Made by a program: the position numbers and the translations under genes. From an uncultured Flammeovirgaceae bacterium (GTDB taxonomy: Bacteria > Bacteroidota > Bacteroidia > Cytophagales > Cyclobacteriaceae), in contig CAMPJM010000022.1 of NCBI GenBank assembly GCA_946886805.1, positions 1-17,742 of the forward strand: 17,742 nucleotides of DNA, read 5' to 3'. The notes under the pieces are model-generated. The model was not told the origin of the DNA and made no database searches. It worked only from the letters and a program-made list of their open reading frames with translations. Within the stretch, counting starts at the first letter, position 1. Every line of letters begins with the position of its first letter. This document shows, piece by piece, positions 1-6,664 of the stretch.

Positions 1-32
1 TATTTACGGTAAGTTCACTGATATTGAGGTGC

Positions 33-476
33 TTATGGACAAGGTGTTTCCTCCAGAACCAGATTGCTTTCAAAATTGAGCAAGCTTTTGTTTTTGAATA
101 GCATCTTTTCATTTTCATAAATAACCTCACCAAATCCTTCTACAAAGGTGTCTTCTCGTTTTAGAAAAGCAATTTCCCTTTCTGATTCCTTTCCTTCTGA
201 TTGGAATTTATAAACTGCAAAAATGGTATCTCCATGCATTTCTCCGTTTATAGAGCCTTCATTATCATCTTTTTCAAAAAAGTTGTAAGTGAGATTACCC
301 GTTACAATATTGTCGTCTACTTTGATATTCAATAGAATACTATCGCTATTATGGATGTAGGCATAACACGACAAGGGTTCAGTAATTGACGAGGCCTCTT
401 CCTTTATGTTTTGTGTGTTATTGCAAGCAGCAAATAAGAAGATTAAAAAAAGATAATAACAGGAACGTTTTTTCAT
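33..476 (-). CDS. Small predicted lipoprotein of unknown function
   Basis: Encodes 147 residues. The N terminus is a lipoprotein signal: basic residues MKKR, a hydrophobic stretch at 7-17, then a lipobox LFAAC with the predicted lipidated cysteine at residue 18. The mature part is mostly polar and predicted beta-rich (SILLNIKVDDNIVTGNLTYNF near residues 46-66 is typical of strand-turn-strand proteins), and it resembles the many small periplasmic or outer-membrane lipoproteins of Bacteroidota without a named family that I recognise. The ATG is chosen because the signal peptide begins exactly there. No strong ribosome site precedes it, which is usual in this phylum. The next gene upstream on the same strand ends 252 bp away, so it is probably transcribed alone. 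Function is not assigned. Confidence 0.8.
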   Translation of the reverse strand: MKKRSCYYLFLIFLFAACNNTQNIKEEASSITEPLSCYAYIHNSDSILLNIKVDDNIVTGNLTYNFFEKDDNEGSINGEMHGDTIFAVYKFQSEGKESEREIAFLKREDTFVEGFGEVIYENEKMLFKNKSLLNFESNLVLEETPCP

Positions 477-499
477 GTCTATTGAAGGTAGAATAAATT

Positions 500-665
500 A
501 AGCCATTTTTTATCCAAAACACAATTTTTTGCACTCGTATTTTGGACGTGAATACTTTAAGGAAGTAGGCTACGAACTTAATACAAGCAAAACATTAATA
601 AAAGAAAGATTTTAAATCTTATCAATGAAAAGGAAGAATTACACCTTGCCAAAAACAGATATTCT
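500..665 (+). pseudogene. Possible decayed gene fragment (two plus-strand frames)
   Basis: Between the two minus-strand genes the plus strand reads as a protein-like segment without a start codon, running from about 503 to a stop at about 615 (including YFGREYFKEVGYELNTS). A shift of one base near 610 lets reading continue (LNLINEKEELHLAKNRYSI) to a stop at about 685. The amino-acid make-up is that of a normal charged soluble protein, and the join requires one frameshift. It could be the 3' end of a degraded gene, or a chance reading of AT-rich DNA. No family is recognised. Confidence 0.2.
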
Positions 666-728
666 ATCATCATTAAAAACGACTGAGTTTTTGGATGTGC
701 AATTCTTTTTTTCAGGAGCCGTGTGGAA

Positions 729-1316
729 TTACTCTTTTAGTACCATATCAATGCACATAACTGCGCCCAGTATCAACAATCGTAGTTTGCTATCCTGAGG
801 CACTTTTTCATCGATACTCAGCATGTAATTATCAGCCGAAGTAAATAGTTCCTTGCCAATCCCGCTCCATTTTTTTGTAACGTGAGCAAATTCAGTGTTA
901 TCCCTTATAAATTTAAAATCCCGGCTTGTCCATTTACCTTTAAGCATGCAAAGTTCCTTTTCGTTTTCGTCCAGCACTTTAAATTTACCGCCTATCGAAA
1001 AGAATTGCTGTTTGAATTTTCCTATTACCAAATTATTTTCATCTAATACTTCAACCTTGGACTTGAAAAAGGAAATACCCCGCTTTACCGTTAAAATGGT
1101 TTGTCCTTCAGGGGTTTTTACTACAATGTTAAATGGTGTAATTTTTTTATAATCGGTAAACCGTAGCAATTTGGTAAAAAAGCCTAAGTTTTCTTCTCGG
1201 CAGTTTAACAGGAGTTCTTTCGTGGCCGGATGAAATATATCAAAGTTGTTTGCCGCTTTGAACATACCAGTATGCTCTTTTACAAAGAATTGATTTAAAT
1301 TAAGTACAGAATTCAT
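729..1316 (-). CDS. Scramblase / LURP-one-related (tubby-like fold) protein
   Basis: Encodes 195 residues with no signal peptide. The pattern fits the bacterial branch of the phospholipid scramblase / LURP-one-related superfamily, a 12-stranded beta barrel around a hydrophobic C-terminal helix. It begins with FFVKEHTGMFKAANNFDIF (10-28), then shows alternating strands with repeated hydrophobic-basic pairs (ILTVKRGISFFKSKVEVLDE 74-93; IGKFKQQFFSIGGKFKVLDE 98-117), the segment KKWSGIGKELFTSADNYML (148-166), and ends in a hydrophobic helix LRLLILGAVMCIDMVL (178-193). Despite the family name, lipid scrambling has not been shown for most bacterial members, so the role is unclear; membrane-associated or cytosolic lipid binding is possible. 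The assignment rests on recalled family pattern, not a search. It is flanked by 252 bp and 445 bp gaps and is probably monocistronic. Confidence 0.7.
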   Translation of the reverse strand: MNSVLNLNQFFVKEHTGMFKAANNFDIFHPATKELLLNCREENLGFFTKLLRFTDYKKITPFNIVVKTPEGQTILTVKRGISFFKSKVEVLDENNLVIGKFKQQFFSIGGKFKVLDENEKELCMLKGKWTSRDFKFIRDNTEFAHVTKKWSGIGKELFTSADNYMLSIDEKVPQDSKLRLLILGAVMCIDMVLKE

Positions 1317-1761
1317 GGATAATTTTTAGGGTAAAATTATTTTTTTAATGTTTAAAAACTTTGAAGAACGGCTAAATTACTGAATTTATGTTTGTAAAAT
1401 TTTCATGGATCTATTAAACAATACCTGTACAAGATTTGCGGCACATATTCATAATTCGCCAAAGTCTTCGAGCTTTATCCAGAATGAGGATTGAAAGTAA
1501 CACACGCTACCAAAGGAACCCGGTGCAAAGTGGATTGCAGGTGTTCACTAACCACAAATTAATTTTAAATTATTTTTCGGAAAACGCTCTTGTAAAAAAT
1601 GCAGAGCCGAAAAAAGATTCTATATTTGAAAATTCTTTCTGGGCTTGTCGATTTCCCTGATTTAAAGAAGGTGCATTTTTCAGCTAACACGATAGATTTC
1701 GGGAAAAGTATTCCCTATCATGTCAAAATAAGAATTTTTTTTAAACGTAAAACTATACCTG
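1317..1761. other. 445-bp divergent intergenic region
   Basis: This gap separates the divergent scramblase-like and DUF3078 genes and should hold both promoters. Two open frames run through it on the plus strand, but neither has a recognisable product and they overlap each other. A short stem GGGAA (1701-1705) / TTCCC (1711-1715) with a 5-base loop lies in the likely leader of the DUF3078 gene, 47 bp before its ATG. A TATATTTG box (1621-1628) fits the Bacteroidota -7 consensus TAnnTTTG, but the nearest TTG (1590-1592) is too far upstream to pair with it convincingly. Confidence 0.5.
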
Positions 1762-2667
1762 ATGAACAAAAAGCTATTTTTAATTATTGGATGTTTATTT
1801 TATTCTCTCGGATCCTTTGCCCAAGTTGATACTGTTATCGTTCCAACCGATACCACATACTGGCGAAGATCTTTATCTACCGGAGCTAATCTAAATCAAG
1901 CTGCTTTCAGTGATAATTGGAAAGCGGGAGGTACCAACTCTATTGCCTTTGGGTTATTCCTGAATGCTAAAGCCAATTATAAGAAAAATAAGGACTCCTG
2001 GGATAATGAAATGCAACTTAAATATGGAATAGTGAAGAATGCAGGAGAGGATTTGAGGAAAAGTGTCGATGGAATATTTCTTGACTCAAAATATGGTTAT
2101 GCCATCAGCGGCCATTGGAATTTATTTGTTTCGGGGAATTTTATTTCTCAGTTCGCCCCAGGTTATAACTATGATGTAGACGACGATGGGACCGATCTGC
2201 TAATTTCTAATTTTATGTCGCCCGGTTTTCTAACATTCGGATTGGGTTTTGAATACAAACCCGTTGAATGGTTCTCTTTACGGTTAAGCCCGATTTCTCC
2301 CCGATTTACTTTCCTTGCCGACGAGGAAGTAGGAGAGAATGAAAGATATGGTGTTCCGGTTGGCGAAAGCAGCAGAACAGAATGGCTGGCTGCTTTGGTT
2401 CAGGCTGATTTGGAGAAGGATATTGCTAAAAATTTGAACCTGAAAGTCAGCTATCAAGGATTTGCCAACTATGATAATTTGTCGTTTAACGCTATTGATC
2501 ATCGATTGTTGACTATTTTATCTGCAAAAGTAAATAAGTTTTTAAGCGTAAACGTGACAGGAAATCTGCTCTATGATAGAGATCAGGATGATGATATCCA
2601 GTTTAGCCAGGGTCTTGCTTTGGGTATTTTTTACAATGTTCAAAATTTTGTTGATGAAAAAAAATAA
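1762..2667 (+). CDS. DUF3078 domain protein, predicted outer-membrane beta barrel
   Basis: Encodes 301 residues. A signal peptide covers residues 1-20, cleaved after SFA before QVDTV. The segment YWRRSLSTGANLNQAAFSDN followed by WKAGGTNSIAF (33-63) is the hallmark start of the DUF3078 family, found across Bacteroidota. The remainder alternates aromatic and hydrophobic residues with polar ones (WDNEMQLKYGIVKN, DSKYGYAISGHWNLFVSGNF, FLTFGLGFEYKPVEWFSLRL, LLTILSAKVNKFLSVNVTGN), which is the pattern of transmembrane beta strands. It is therefore most likely an outer-membrane barrel; no biochemical role is known to me. The ATG is fixed by the signal peptide. It is transcribed in the same direction as mscL with a 233-bp gap, so a shared operon is not required. 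Confidence 0.85.
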   Translation: MNKKLFLIIGCLFYSLGSFAQVDTVIVPTDTTYWRRSLSTGANLNQAAFSDNWKAGGTNSIAFGLFLNAKANYKKNKDSWDNEMQLKYGIVKNAGEDLRKSVDGIFLDSKYGYAISGHWNLFVSGNFISQFAPGYNYDVDDDGTDLLISNFMSPGFLTFGLGFEYKPVEWFSLRLSPISPRFTFLADEEVGENERYGVPVGESSRTEWLAALVQADLEKDIAKNLNLKVSYQGFANYDNLSFNAIDHRLLTILSAKVNKFLSVNVTGNLLYDRDQDDDIQFSQGLALGIFYNVQNFVDEKK

Positions 2668-2900
2668 CTGCTCCTTCAATATCAATGGGAAATGGAAGAC
2701 GGGTTTTGAAGCTATTACTGATATAGACGGGCGTGCTTTTACGTAAAAAGGAGTTAAATCTCATAGTCGAACTTGTAAGCTTTGGATATATATATAAACT
2801 GGGTGATATTTTATTCAATTGCTATTTTTCAAAATAAATAATTATATTGAAGAAGTTACGCTTAGTATTTAAATAAACACTCACTTTAATCAACTAAAAC

Positions 2901-3329
2901 ATGTTACAAGAATTTAAAAAGTTCGCCATGCGAGGCAACGTAATGGACCTTGCAATTGGTATAATCATTGGTGCGGCATTTGCGCAAATCGTCAATTCTG
3001 TAGTCAATGATTTGTTTCTACCAGTGGTAGGAAAGGTTATAGGGAACGTTGATTTCACAAACTTATACATTCCGTTGTCCGATGCCGTTGCAGAAGGACT
3101 ATCTTTGGAAGAAGCCAAAGCACTGGGGCCTGTGTTTGCATGGGGAAATTTTGTTTCGGTGGTAATAAATTTCATTATTTTGGCATTCATTGTCTTTTTT
3201 GTGGTCAAAGGAATGAACTCGCTGATGAAGAAAAAAGCGGAGGCTCCTTCGGTCCCTCCAGCTCCCACTAAGGAAGAAGTATTGCTTACTGAAATGCGTG
3301 ACGCTTTAAATAAATTAGTCGCTAAATAA
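2901..3329 (+). CDS. mscL: Large-conductance mechanosensitive channel MscL
   Basis: Encodes 142 residues, the usual MscL length. MscL is an inner-membrane pentamer that opens under membrane tension and releases solutes during osmotic downshock. The N-terminal amphipathic segment LQEFKKFAMRGNVMDLAIG leads into the pore-lining helix TM1 (about 15-45) with the conserved pattern GNVMDLAIGIIIGAAFAQIV and the following LFLPVVG. A periplasmic loop (about 46-78) is followed by TM2 (about 83-103, NFVSVVINFIILAFIVFFVV), a basic KGMNSLMKKK cluster, a proline-rich linker (PSVPPAPTKEE), and the C-terminal helical bundle segment LLTEMRDALNKL, all canonical. The gene stands alone between a 233-bp upstream and a 188-bp downstream gap. 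Assignment is firm. Confidence 0.97.
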   Translation: MLQEFKKFAMRGNVMDLAIGIIIGAAFAQIVNSVVNDLFLPVVGKVIGNVDFTNLYIPLSDAVAEGLSLEEAKALGPVFAWGNFVSVVINFIILAFIVFFVVKGMNSLMKKKAEAPSVPPAPTKEEVLLTEMRDALNKLVAK

Positions 3330-3400
3330 ATCGTGGATATCGGAAAACTGTTGGAATTCAATGATCCCCACATTAACTGATATTTTATAGATGAGAGATA

Positions 3401-3436
3401 GAAAGGCGGAAATCTCAGACGAGTTATCTGCCTTTC
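3401..3436 (+). terminator. Weak terminator-like hairpin after mscL
   Basis: GAAAGGC (3401-3407) pairs with GCCTTTC (3430-3436), giving 7 bp around a 22-base loop, about 70 bp after the mscL stop. No clean T-run follows, so this is only a candidate. Confidence 0.3.
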
Positions 3437-3465
3437 ACGTTTAAATTAAAGCTACTTTACAATGG

Positions 3466-3506
3466 ATTCCCGGAAAAATCGACTAATCGGCACCTGGGAA
3501 TTTTTT
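3466..3506 (+). terminator. Terminator- or attenuator-like hairpin with T-run before the ABC operon
   Basis: ATTCCC (3466-3471) pairs with GGGAAT (3496-3501), with a possible extension GG/CC across a one-base bulge, and is followed at once by a run of six T (3501-3506). It ends only 11 bp before the GTG start of the ATPase gene. It could end mscL transcription, or act as an attenuator or leader structure for the exporter genes. The long loop makes the structure uncertain. Confidence 0.35.
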
Positions 3507-3517
3507 AATGATATAAT

Positions 3518-4438
3518 GTGATACAGATTAAAGAAGTCAGCAAATCATTCAAAGGGTTCACAGCCGTAAATAATCTAAGCCTGACCATTGATAAGGGGGA
3601 GTATTTAGCCTTATTGGGTCCAAACGGTGCAGGGAAGACAACACTAGTTGAAATGATTGAAGGCCTTCAATTTCCGGATGCGGGTGAGATATCGATCAAT
3701 GAACTTAATTGGAAGTACGACAGTAAAAAATTGCGGAACCTCATAGGGCTTTCTCTACAGGAAACCAAGTTTATTGACAAACTAACAGTTTTTGAGACAT
3801 TAGAGCTGTTTGGGAGCTTTTATGGCTTATCAAAGGGCAGGGCAGAGGAAATAATGAAGGTTGTAAACCTTGATTTAAAAAGAAAAGCCTATACGGTAAA
3901 TCTTTCCGGAGGTCAGCGACAAAAGTTGGCTTTGGGAATAGCCTTACTAAACGATCCGCAGGTGCTTCTGTTAGATGAGCCTACCACCGGCCTTGATCCA
4001 AATGCGAGAAGGGAAATTTGGGATATCCTGCTTACCTTGAAAGAAGAAAAAGGGACAACCTTGATCCTCACTACCCACTATATGGAGGAAGCAGAACAAC
4101 TGTGTGACAGAATTGTGATTATTGACAGTGGTAAAATACTAGGTGATGGCACTCTTGAATCTTTATTGGCTACATTTTCTAAAGGTGAAATTATTTCTTT
4201 TCAGGTTGACAGGAAAATAGGAGAGGAGGCTTTTGGAAAGCTCGAAGGAATACAAGAGGTGGTTTGGTTAAATGAAGAAGGGAAGGGACGCTTAATAGTA
4301 GATGATATTACCCAATCTCTGCCACAGTTTTTGGAGCTGCTAAAATTGCAAAACATTGAGCTTTTGGAGCTTGGGTCAAGAAAAAAAACGTTGGATGATT
4401 TATTTGTCGCTATGACGGGAAGGAGGCTGATTGAATAA
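3518..4438 (+). CDS. ABC-2 type exporter ATP-binding protein (CcmA/DrrA class)
   Basis: Encodes 306 residues. The nucleotide-binding domain is complete: Walker A GPNGAGKTT (34-42), Q-loop glutamine 81, signature LSGGQRQK (129-136), Walker B LLLDEP (150-155), D-loop GLD (158-160) and switch histidine 187 in LTTHYMEEAEQLCDR. The region after about 220 is the extra C-terminal domain seen in drug-resistance and polysaccharide/lipid-type ABC-2 ATPases. The protein energises the permease encoded next; the substrate is unknown. The start is GTG: translation from it gives the canonical MIQIKEVSKSF opening, an in-frame TGA at 3509 excludes a longer form, and the nearby ATG at 3516 is out of frame and runs straight into a stop. 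The gene overlaps the permease gene by 8 bp, so the two are surely co-translated. Confidence 0.93.
   Translation: MIQIKEVSKSFKGFTAVNNLSLTIDKGEYLALLGPNGAGKTTLVEMIEGLQFPDAGEISINELNWKYDSKKLRNLIGLSLQETKFIDKLTVFETLELFGSFYGLSKGRAEEIMKVVNLDLKRKAYTVNLSGGQRQKLALGIALLNDPQVLLLDEPTTGLDPNARREIWDILLTLKEEKGTTLILTTHYMEEAEQLCDRIVIIDSGKILGDGTLESLLATFSKGEIISFQVDRKIGEEAFGKLEGIQEVVWLNEEGKGRLIVDDITQSLPQFLELLKLQNIELLELGSRKKTLDDLFVAMTGRRLIE
4421..4426 (+). promoter_or_regulatory. Shine-Dalgarno site AGGAGG for the TTG-started permease
   Basis: A perfect AGGAGG lies inside the 3' end of the ATPase gene, 4 bp before the TTG at 4431. Strong Shine-Dalgarno sites are uncommon in Bacteroidota, so it supports the TTG start and translational coupling of the two exporter subunits. 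The spacing is a little short. Confidence 0.6.
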
Positions 4439-5489
4439 TTCATTAGTGAATCTGGTAATAGTTCAGTTTAAAGAGTTTTTTAGGGAGCCTGCCATTCTCT
4501 TTTGGGCATTGGTTTTTCCATTGGCGATTGCAGGAGTATTGGGCATTGCCTTTACCAAACAGGCGGAGCCAATAAGAAAGATAGCGATCATTAAAAGTGA
4601 AAATACTGAGAATAGTAAAAATTTAGAAAGATTAAAATCTCAAGATGACAGTTTAAATCAAGATGAGCCGCAACAATTTTCATTCTTCTATTCCGCATAT
4701 GATTCGGCAGAAATAAAACTGAAACGTGGTGAAATAAGCTTGTTTATAGAAGTTGCGGCAAATGATAGTTTAGTGTTTAATTTTGACCCTCAAAATGCAG
4801 AAGGCCGGCTAACCTATCTCATGCTCGAAAACAAGTTTTATAAGGATGAGGGTGCTGATCCATTAAAAATAGAACCCATTACAGCAAAAGGCAACCGTTA
4901 TATAGATTTTTTAATACCGGGTTTAATAGCCTTGGGCATTATGAACTCATGCATTTGGGGGATAGGGTGGAATTTAATAGAGGCCCGTATTAAAAAGCTA
5001 ATGCTGAGGATGGTTGCAACCCCTATGAAAAAGTCCTATTTTTTGTTGGGCCATATCATTTCCAGAGCGGTGCTGTCTTCTGTTGAAGCAGGACTTTTAT
5101 TCCTTTTTGCCTATTTGGTTTTTGGGGTTACCATGCAGGGAAGCTTTTTGGCTTTTGCTATAATATTTTTCACGGGAATTATGGCGTTTGCTGGCATTTC
5201 TGTAATTGCATCATCCAGAGCCACTTCCACTCAGGAGGGGAACGGGATCATTAATGCCATTGTGCTTCCTATGACCATTCTCTCAGGTGTGTTTTTCAGT
5301 TATAGAAGTTTCCCCGATTGGGCAGTTGCAATTATTGAAAAGCTTCCACTTACGATGCTATCTGATGGTTTAAGAGAAATCTTTAACGAAGGTGCTACTT
5401 TACAGGATGTTGGTGGTCAAATTTTAGGTCTGGCTATCACAGGGATTTTCTTTTTTGTGATTGGATTGAAGATTTATAAGTGGTATTAG
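4431..5489 (+). CDS. ABC-2 type transporter permease
   Basis: Encodes 352 residues with the usual ABC-2 plan. One N-terminal membrane helix (about 22-42, LFWALVFPLAIAGVLGIAF) is followed by a large extracytoplasmic domain (about 43-155), then five further helices near 160-181, 205-230, 236-262, 272-292 and 330-349. The segment RMVATPMKKSYFLLGHIISR and the later SGVFFSYRSFPDW match conserved ABC-2 permease features (the latter is the short re-entrant or coupling region before the last helix). The start is TTG at 4431, preceded by AGGAGG and overlapping the ATPase stop by 8 bp; no in-frame ATG offers the N-terminal amphipathic segment. Together with the ATPase it forms an inner-membrane exporter. 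The substrate cannot be read from sequence. Confidence 0.92.
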   Translation: MNNSLVNLVIVQFKEFFREPAILFWALVFPLAIAGVLGIAFTKQAEPIRKIAIIKSENTENSKNLERLKSQDDSLNQDEPQQFSFFYSAYDSAEIKLKRGEISLFIEVAANDSLVFNFDPQNAEGRLTYLMLENKFYKDEGADPLKIEPITAKGNRYIDFLIPGLIALGIMNSCIWGIGWNLIEARIKKLMLRMVATPMKKSYFLLGHIISRAVLSSVEAGLLFLFAYLVFGVTMQGSFLAFAIIFFTGIMAFAGISVIASSRATSTQEGNGIINAIVLPMTILSGVFFSYRSFPDWAVAIIEKLPLTMLSDGLREIFNEGATLQDVGGQILGLAITGIFFFVIGLKIYKWY

Positions 5490-5682
5490 AATTTGAGCAG
5501 CATGTAGGCAGGAAAGACGCCCGCTTAAGCCACCTCTACCCCCAAGGTCTGTGCCCTCGCAGTCCTTGCTGTCTTATTTGCCATCCTGAGGAACAGCCTT
5601 CCCCGTCCTTTGATACGGGGAAGGATTTGGGAGGAATTCCCTTAACTAAACGACATTGGTACCACGAGACCACACCACAGGC
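5490..5682. repeat. Convergent intergenic gap with repeat-like sequence
   Basis: This 193-bp stretch lies between the convergent permease and PorP/SprF genes and is noticeably richer in C than its surroundings. It contains a CATCCTGAGGAAC motif (about 5583-5595), a core often seen in dispersed intergenic repeats of Bacteroidota, followed by a strong hairpin (annotated separately). I see no credible gene; the open frame at 5480-5728 has no protein-like features and overlaps both neighbours. Confidence 0.4.
5597..5624. terminator. 10-bp perfect hairpin, possible bidirectional terminator
   Basis: CCTTCCCCGT (5597-5606) pairs perfectly with ACGGGGAAGG (5615-5624) across an 8-base loop. It sits between converging genes, where a shared terminator is expected. 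No long T-run follows on either strand, so it may instead be part of a repeat element. Confidence 0.45.
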
Positions 5683-6558
5683 CTACCTTTCTTTTAGGTT
5701 TGAAAAACTCCCTATAAGTGATATTTGATGGGATTGTATGCTATTTATGACTTCACTATAGTTTCTGCCGTAGGTATAGCCAAATGCAAACCCTTCAAGA
5801 TTAAGTAATAATCCACCATGATACTTATATACATCGGCACCTGCCATAAAAGATAAAATTTTTCTCCATTCCATTCTTAGGTCTCCACCATATATCATAT
5901 TACCATTATAGGTGTCCAAATTTGCAGAAGGAATCAATTTAAGTTCATGGGTGATATCAAAGGCATAACCGGCCCTGACAATGATTTCCTTAATATTAAC
6001 ACCTTCGTTTTTTAATAAGTACGGAGCAGCCAGGTTTATAAATAATTTATCGTCCATTACCAAAGAGATGCCAGTATTTAAATGCAGGCTAAACAAATTT
6101 TCACCATTCTTTAGAAGATTGTCGTCGCCGTCCATATAAACGAGTTCATCGTGGTCATAACTCATGCTATAAATGCCGCCACCAAGGCCAAAAGCTACCA
6201 TAGTACTATTGTTCAACCATAGTTGCTGCGCATAGCTAAGATTTACAGTGAGGGTATTTATTAATGTTTGCGATGTATTTAAGACCTGGACGCCAGCCAC
6301 TCCACTTGCTCGGCGGCTTACGGGAGAATTGTGCCCTGCAATTGGCATTCTTGCGCCTGCAAGGAAAGTTTGAGGCGTAAAATTTCCCTTTCCACGCCCA
6401 TCATAGCCCACATAGGCCTGAAAATCAGTTGGCATTTGTGCTGTTGGATTATAGATCCAGGGCAAAATTGCTTTGCTATTGTCAAATGGCCTCACTTGTG
6501 ATAGCGCGGCTACGGCGTTAAATAAAATTAATAGTATGATTATGATGATGTTTTTCAT
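5683..6558 (-). CDS. PorP/SprF family type IX secretion system membrane protein
   Basis: Encodes 291 residues: a signal peptide (1-21, ending AALSQ) and a beta-barrel-like body. Early NPTAQMPTDFQAYVGYDGRG, the middle FSLHLNTGISLVMDDKLFINLAAPYLL, and the C-terminal GGLLLNLEGFAFGYTYGRN with YSEVINSIQSHQISLIGSF are typical of PorP/SprF proteins, which in gliding Bacteroidota end with a similar strand pattern near SxxSHEIxL. PorP/SprF members are outer-membrane proteins of the T9SS; several are needed for secretion or surface attachment of specific type B (CHU_C) cargo such as SprB. Its immediate upstream neighbour encodes a type B cargo, so a dedicated pairing is likely. The gap between them is 105 bp and holds the palindromic element. 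It is the last gene of the minus-strand block. Confidence 0.9.
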   Translation of the reverse strand: MKNIIIIILLILFNAVAALSQVRPFDNSKAILPWIYNPTAQMPTDFQAYVGYDGRGKGNFTPQTFLAGARMPIAGHNSPVSRRASGVAGVQVLNTSQTLINTLTVNLSYAQQLWLNNSTMVAFGLGGGIYSMSYDHDELVYMDGDDNLLKNGENLFSLHLNTGISLVMDDKLFINLAAPYLLKNEGVNIKEIIVRAGYAFDITHELKLIPSANLDTYNGNMIYGGDLRMEWRKILSFMAGADVYKYHGGLLLNLEGFAFGYTYGRNYSEVINSIQSHQISLIGSFSNLKER

Positions 6559-6592
6559 GCTTGTAGGTATTTGGTGTAAATGATATTTTTAG

Positions 6593-6664
6593 GTAGAGAC
6601 ACGATTAATCGCGTTTCCTTTGATCAAGACGCGATTAATCAGACGCGATTAATCGCGTCTCTAC
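6593..6664. repeat. 72-bp triple palindromic repeat element overlapping a stop codon
   Basis: The element is bounded by inverted copies GTAGAGAC (6593-6600) and GTCTCTAC (6657-6664). Inside are a perfect 20-bp palindrome AGACGCGATTAATCGCGTCT (6641-6660), a directly adjoining 14-bp partial copy AGACGCGATTAATC (6627-6640), and a third copy with two changes (6597-6616). The spacer contains TGATCA (6621-6626). The right edge touches the first base of the TAG stop (6664-6666) of the type B protein gene. Very similar CGATTAATCG-centred palindromes occur as dispersed intergenic repeats in Bacteroidota and cyanobacteria. In RNA it would fold strongly between the type B gene and the PorP/SprF gene. 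Confidence 0.75.

Noticed and set aside
1590..1628. TTG (1590-1592) and TATATTTG (1621-1628) as a Bacteroidota promoter
   Set aside because: The -7 box fits, but the 28-bp spacing to TTG is far from the usual distance of about 19-21 bp.
1436..1829. Two overlapping plus-strand open frames upstream of the DUF3078 gene
   Set aside because: They have no recognisable product, overlap each other, and the second runs into the DUF3078 gene in another frame.
2737..2748. Perfect 12-bp palindrome TTTTACGTAAAA between the DUF3078 gene and mscL
   Set aside because: It is short, AT-rich and lacks a loop or T-run; such palindromes are common by chance here.
2894..3373. Minus-strand open frame of 159 codons opposite mscL
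   Set aside because: It is the antisense shadow of mscL, whose protein is unmistakable.
5480..5728. Plus-strand open frame of 82 codons between the permease and PorP/SprF genes
   Set aside because: It overlaps both neighbours, has an atypical composition rich in proline, cysteine and histidine, resembles no protein, and coincides with repeat-like DNA.
6593..6664. CRISPR array, considered because of the repeated AGACGCGATTAATC units
   Set aside because: The units are palindromic and adjacent or 10 bp apart, without spacers of regular length, and no cas genes are near.
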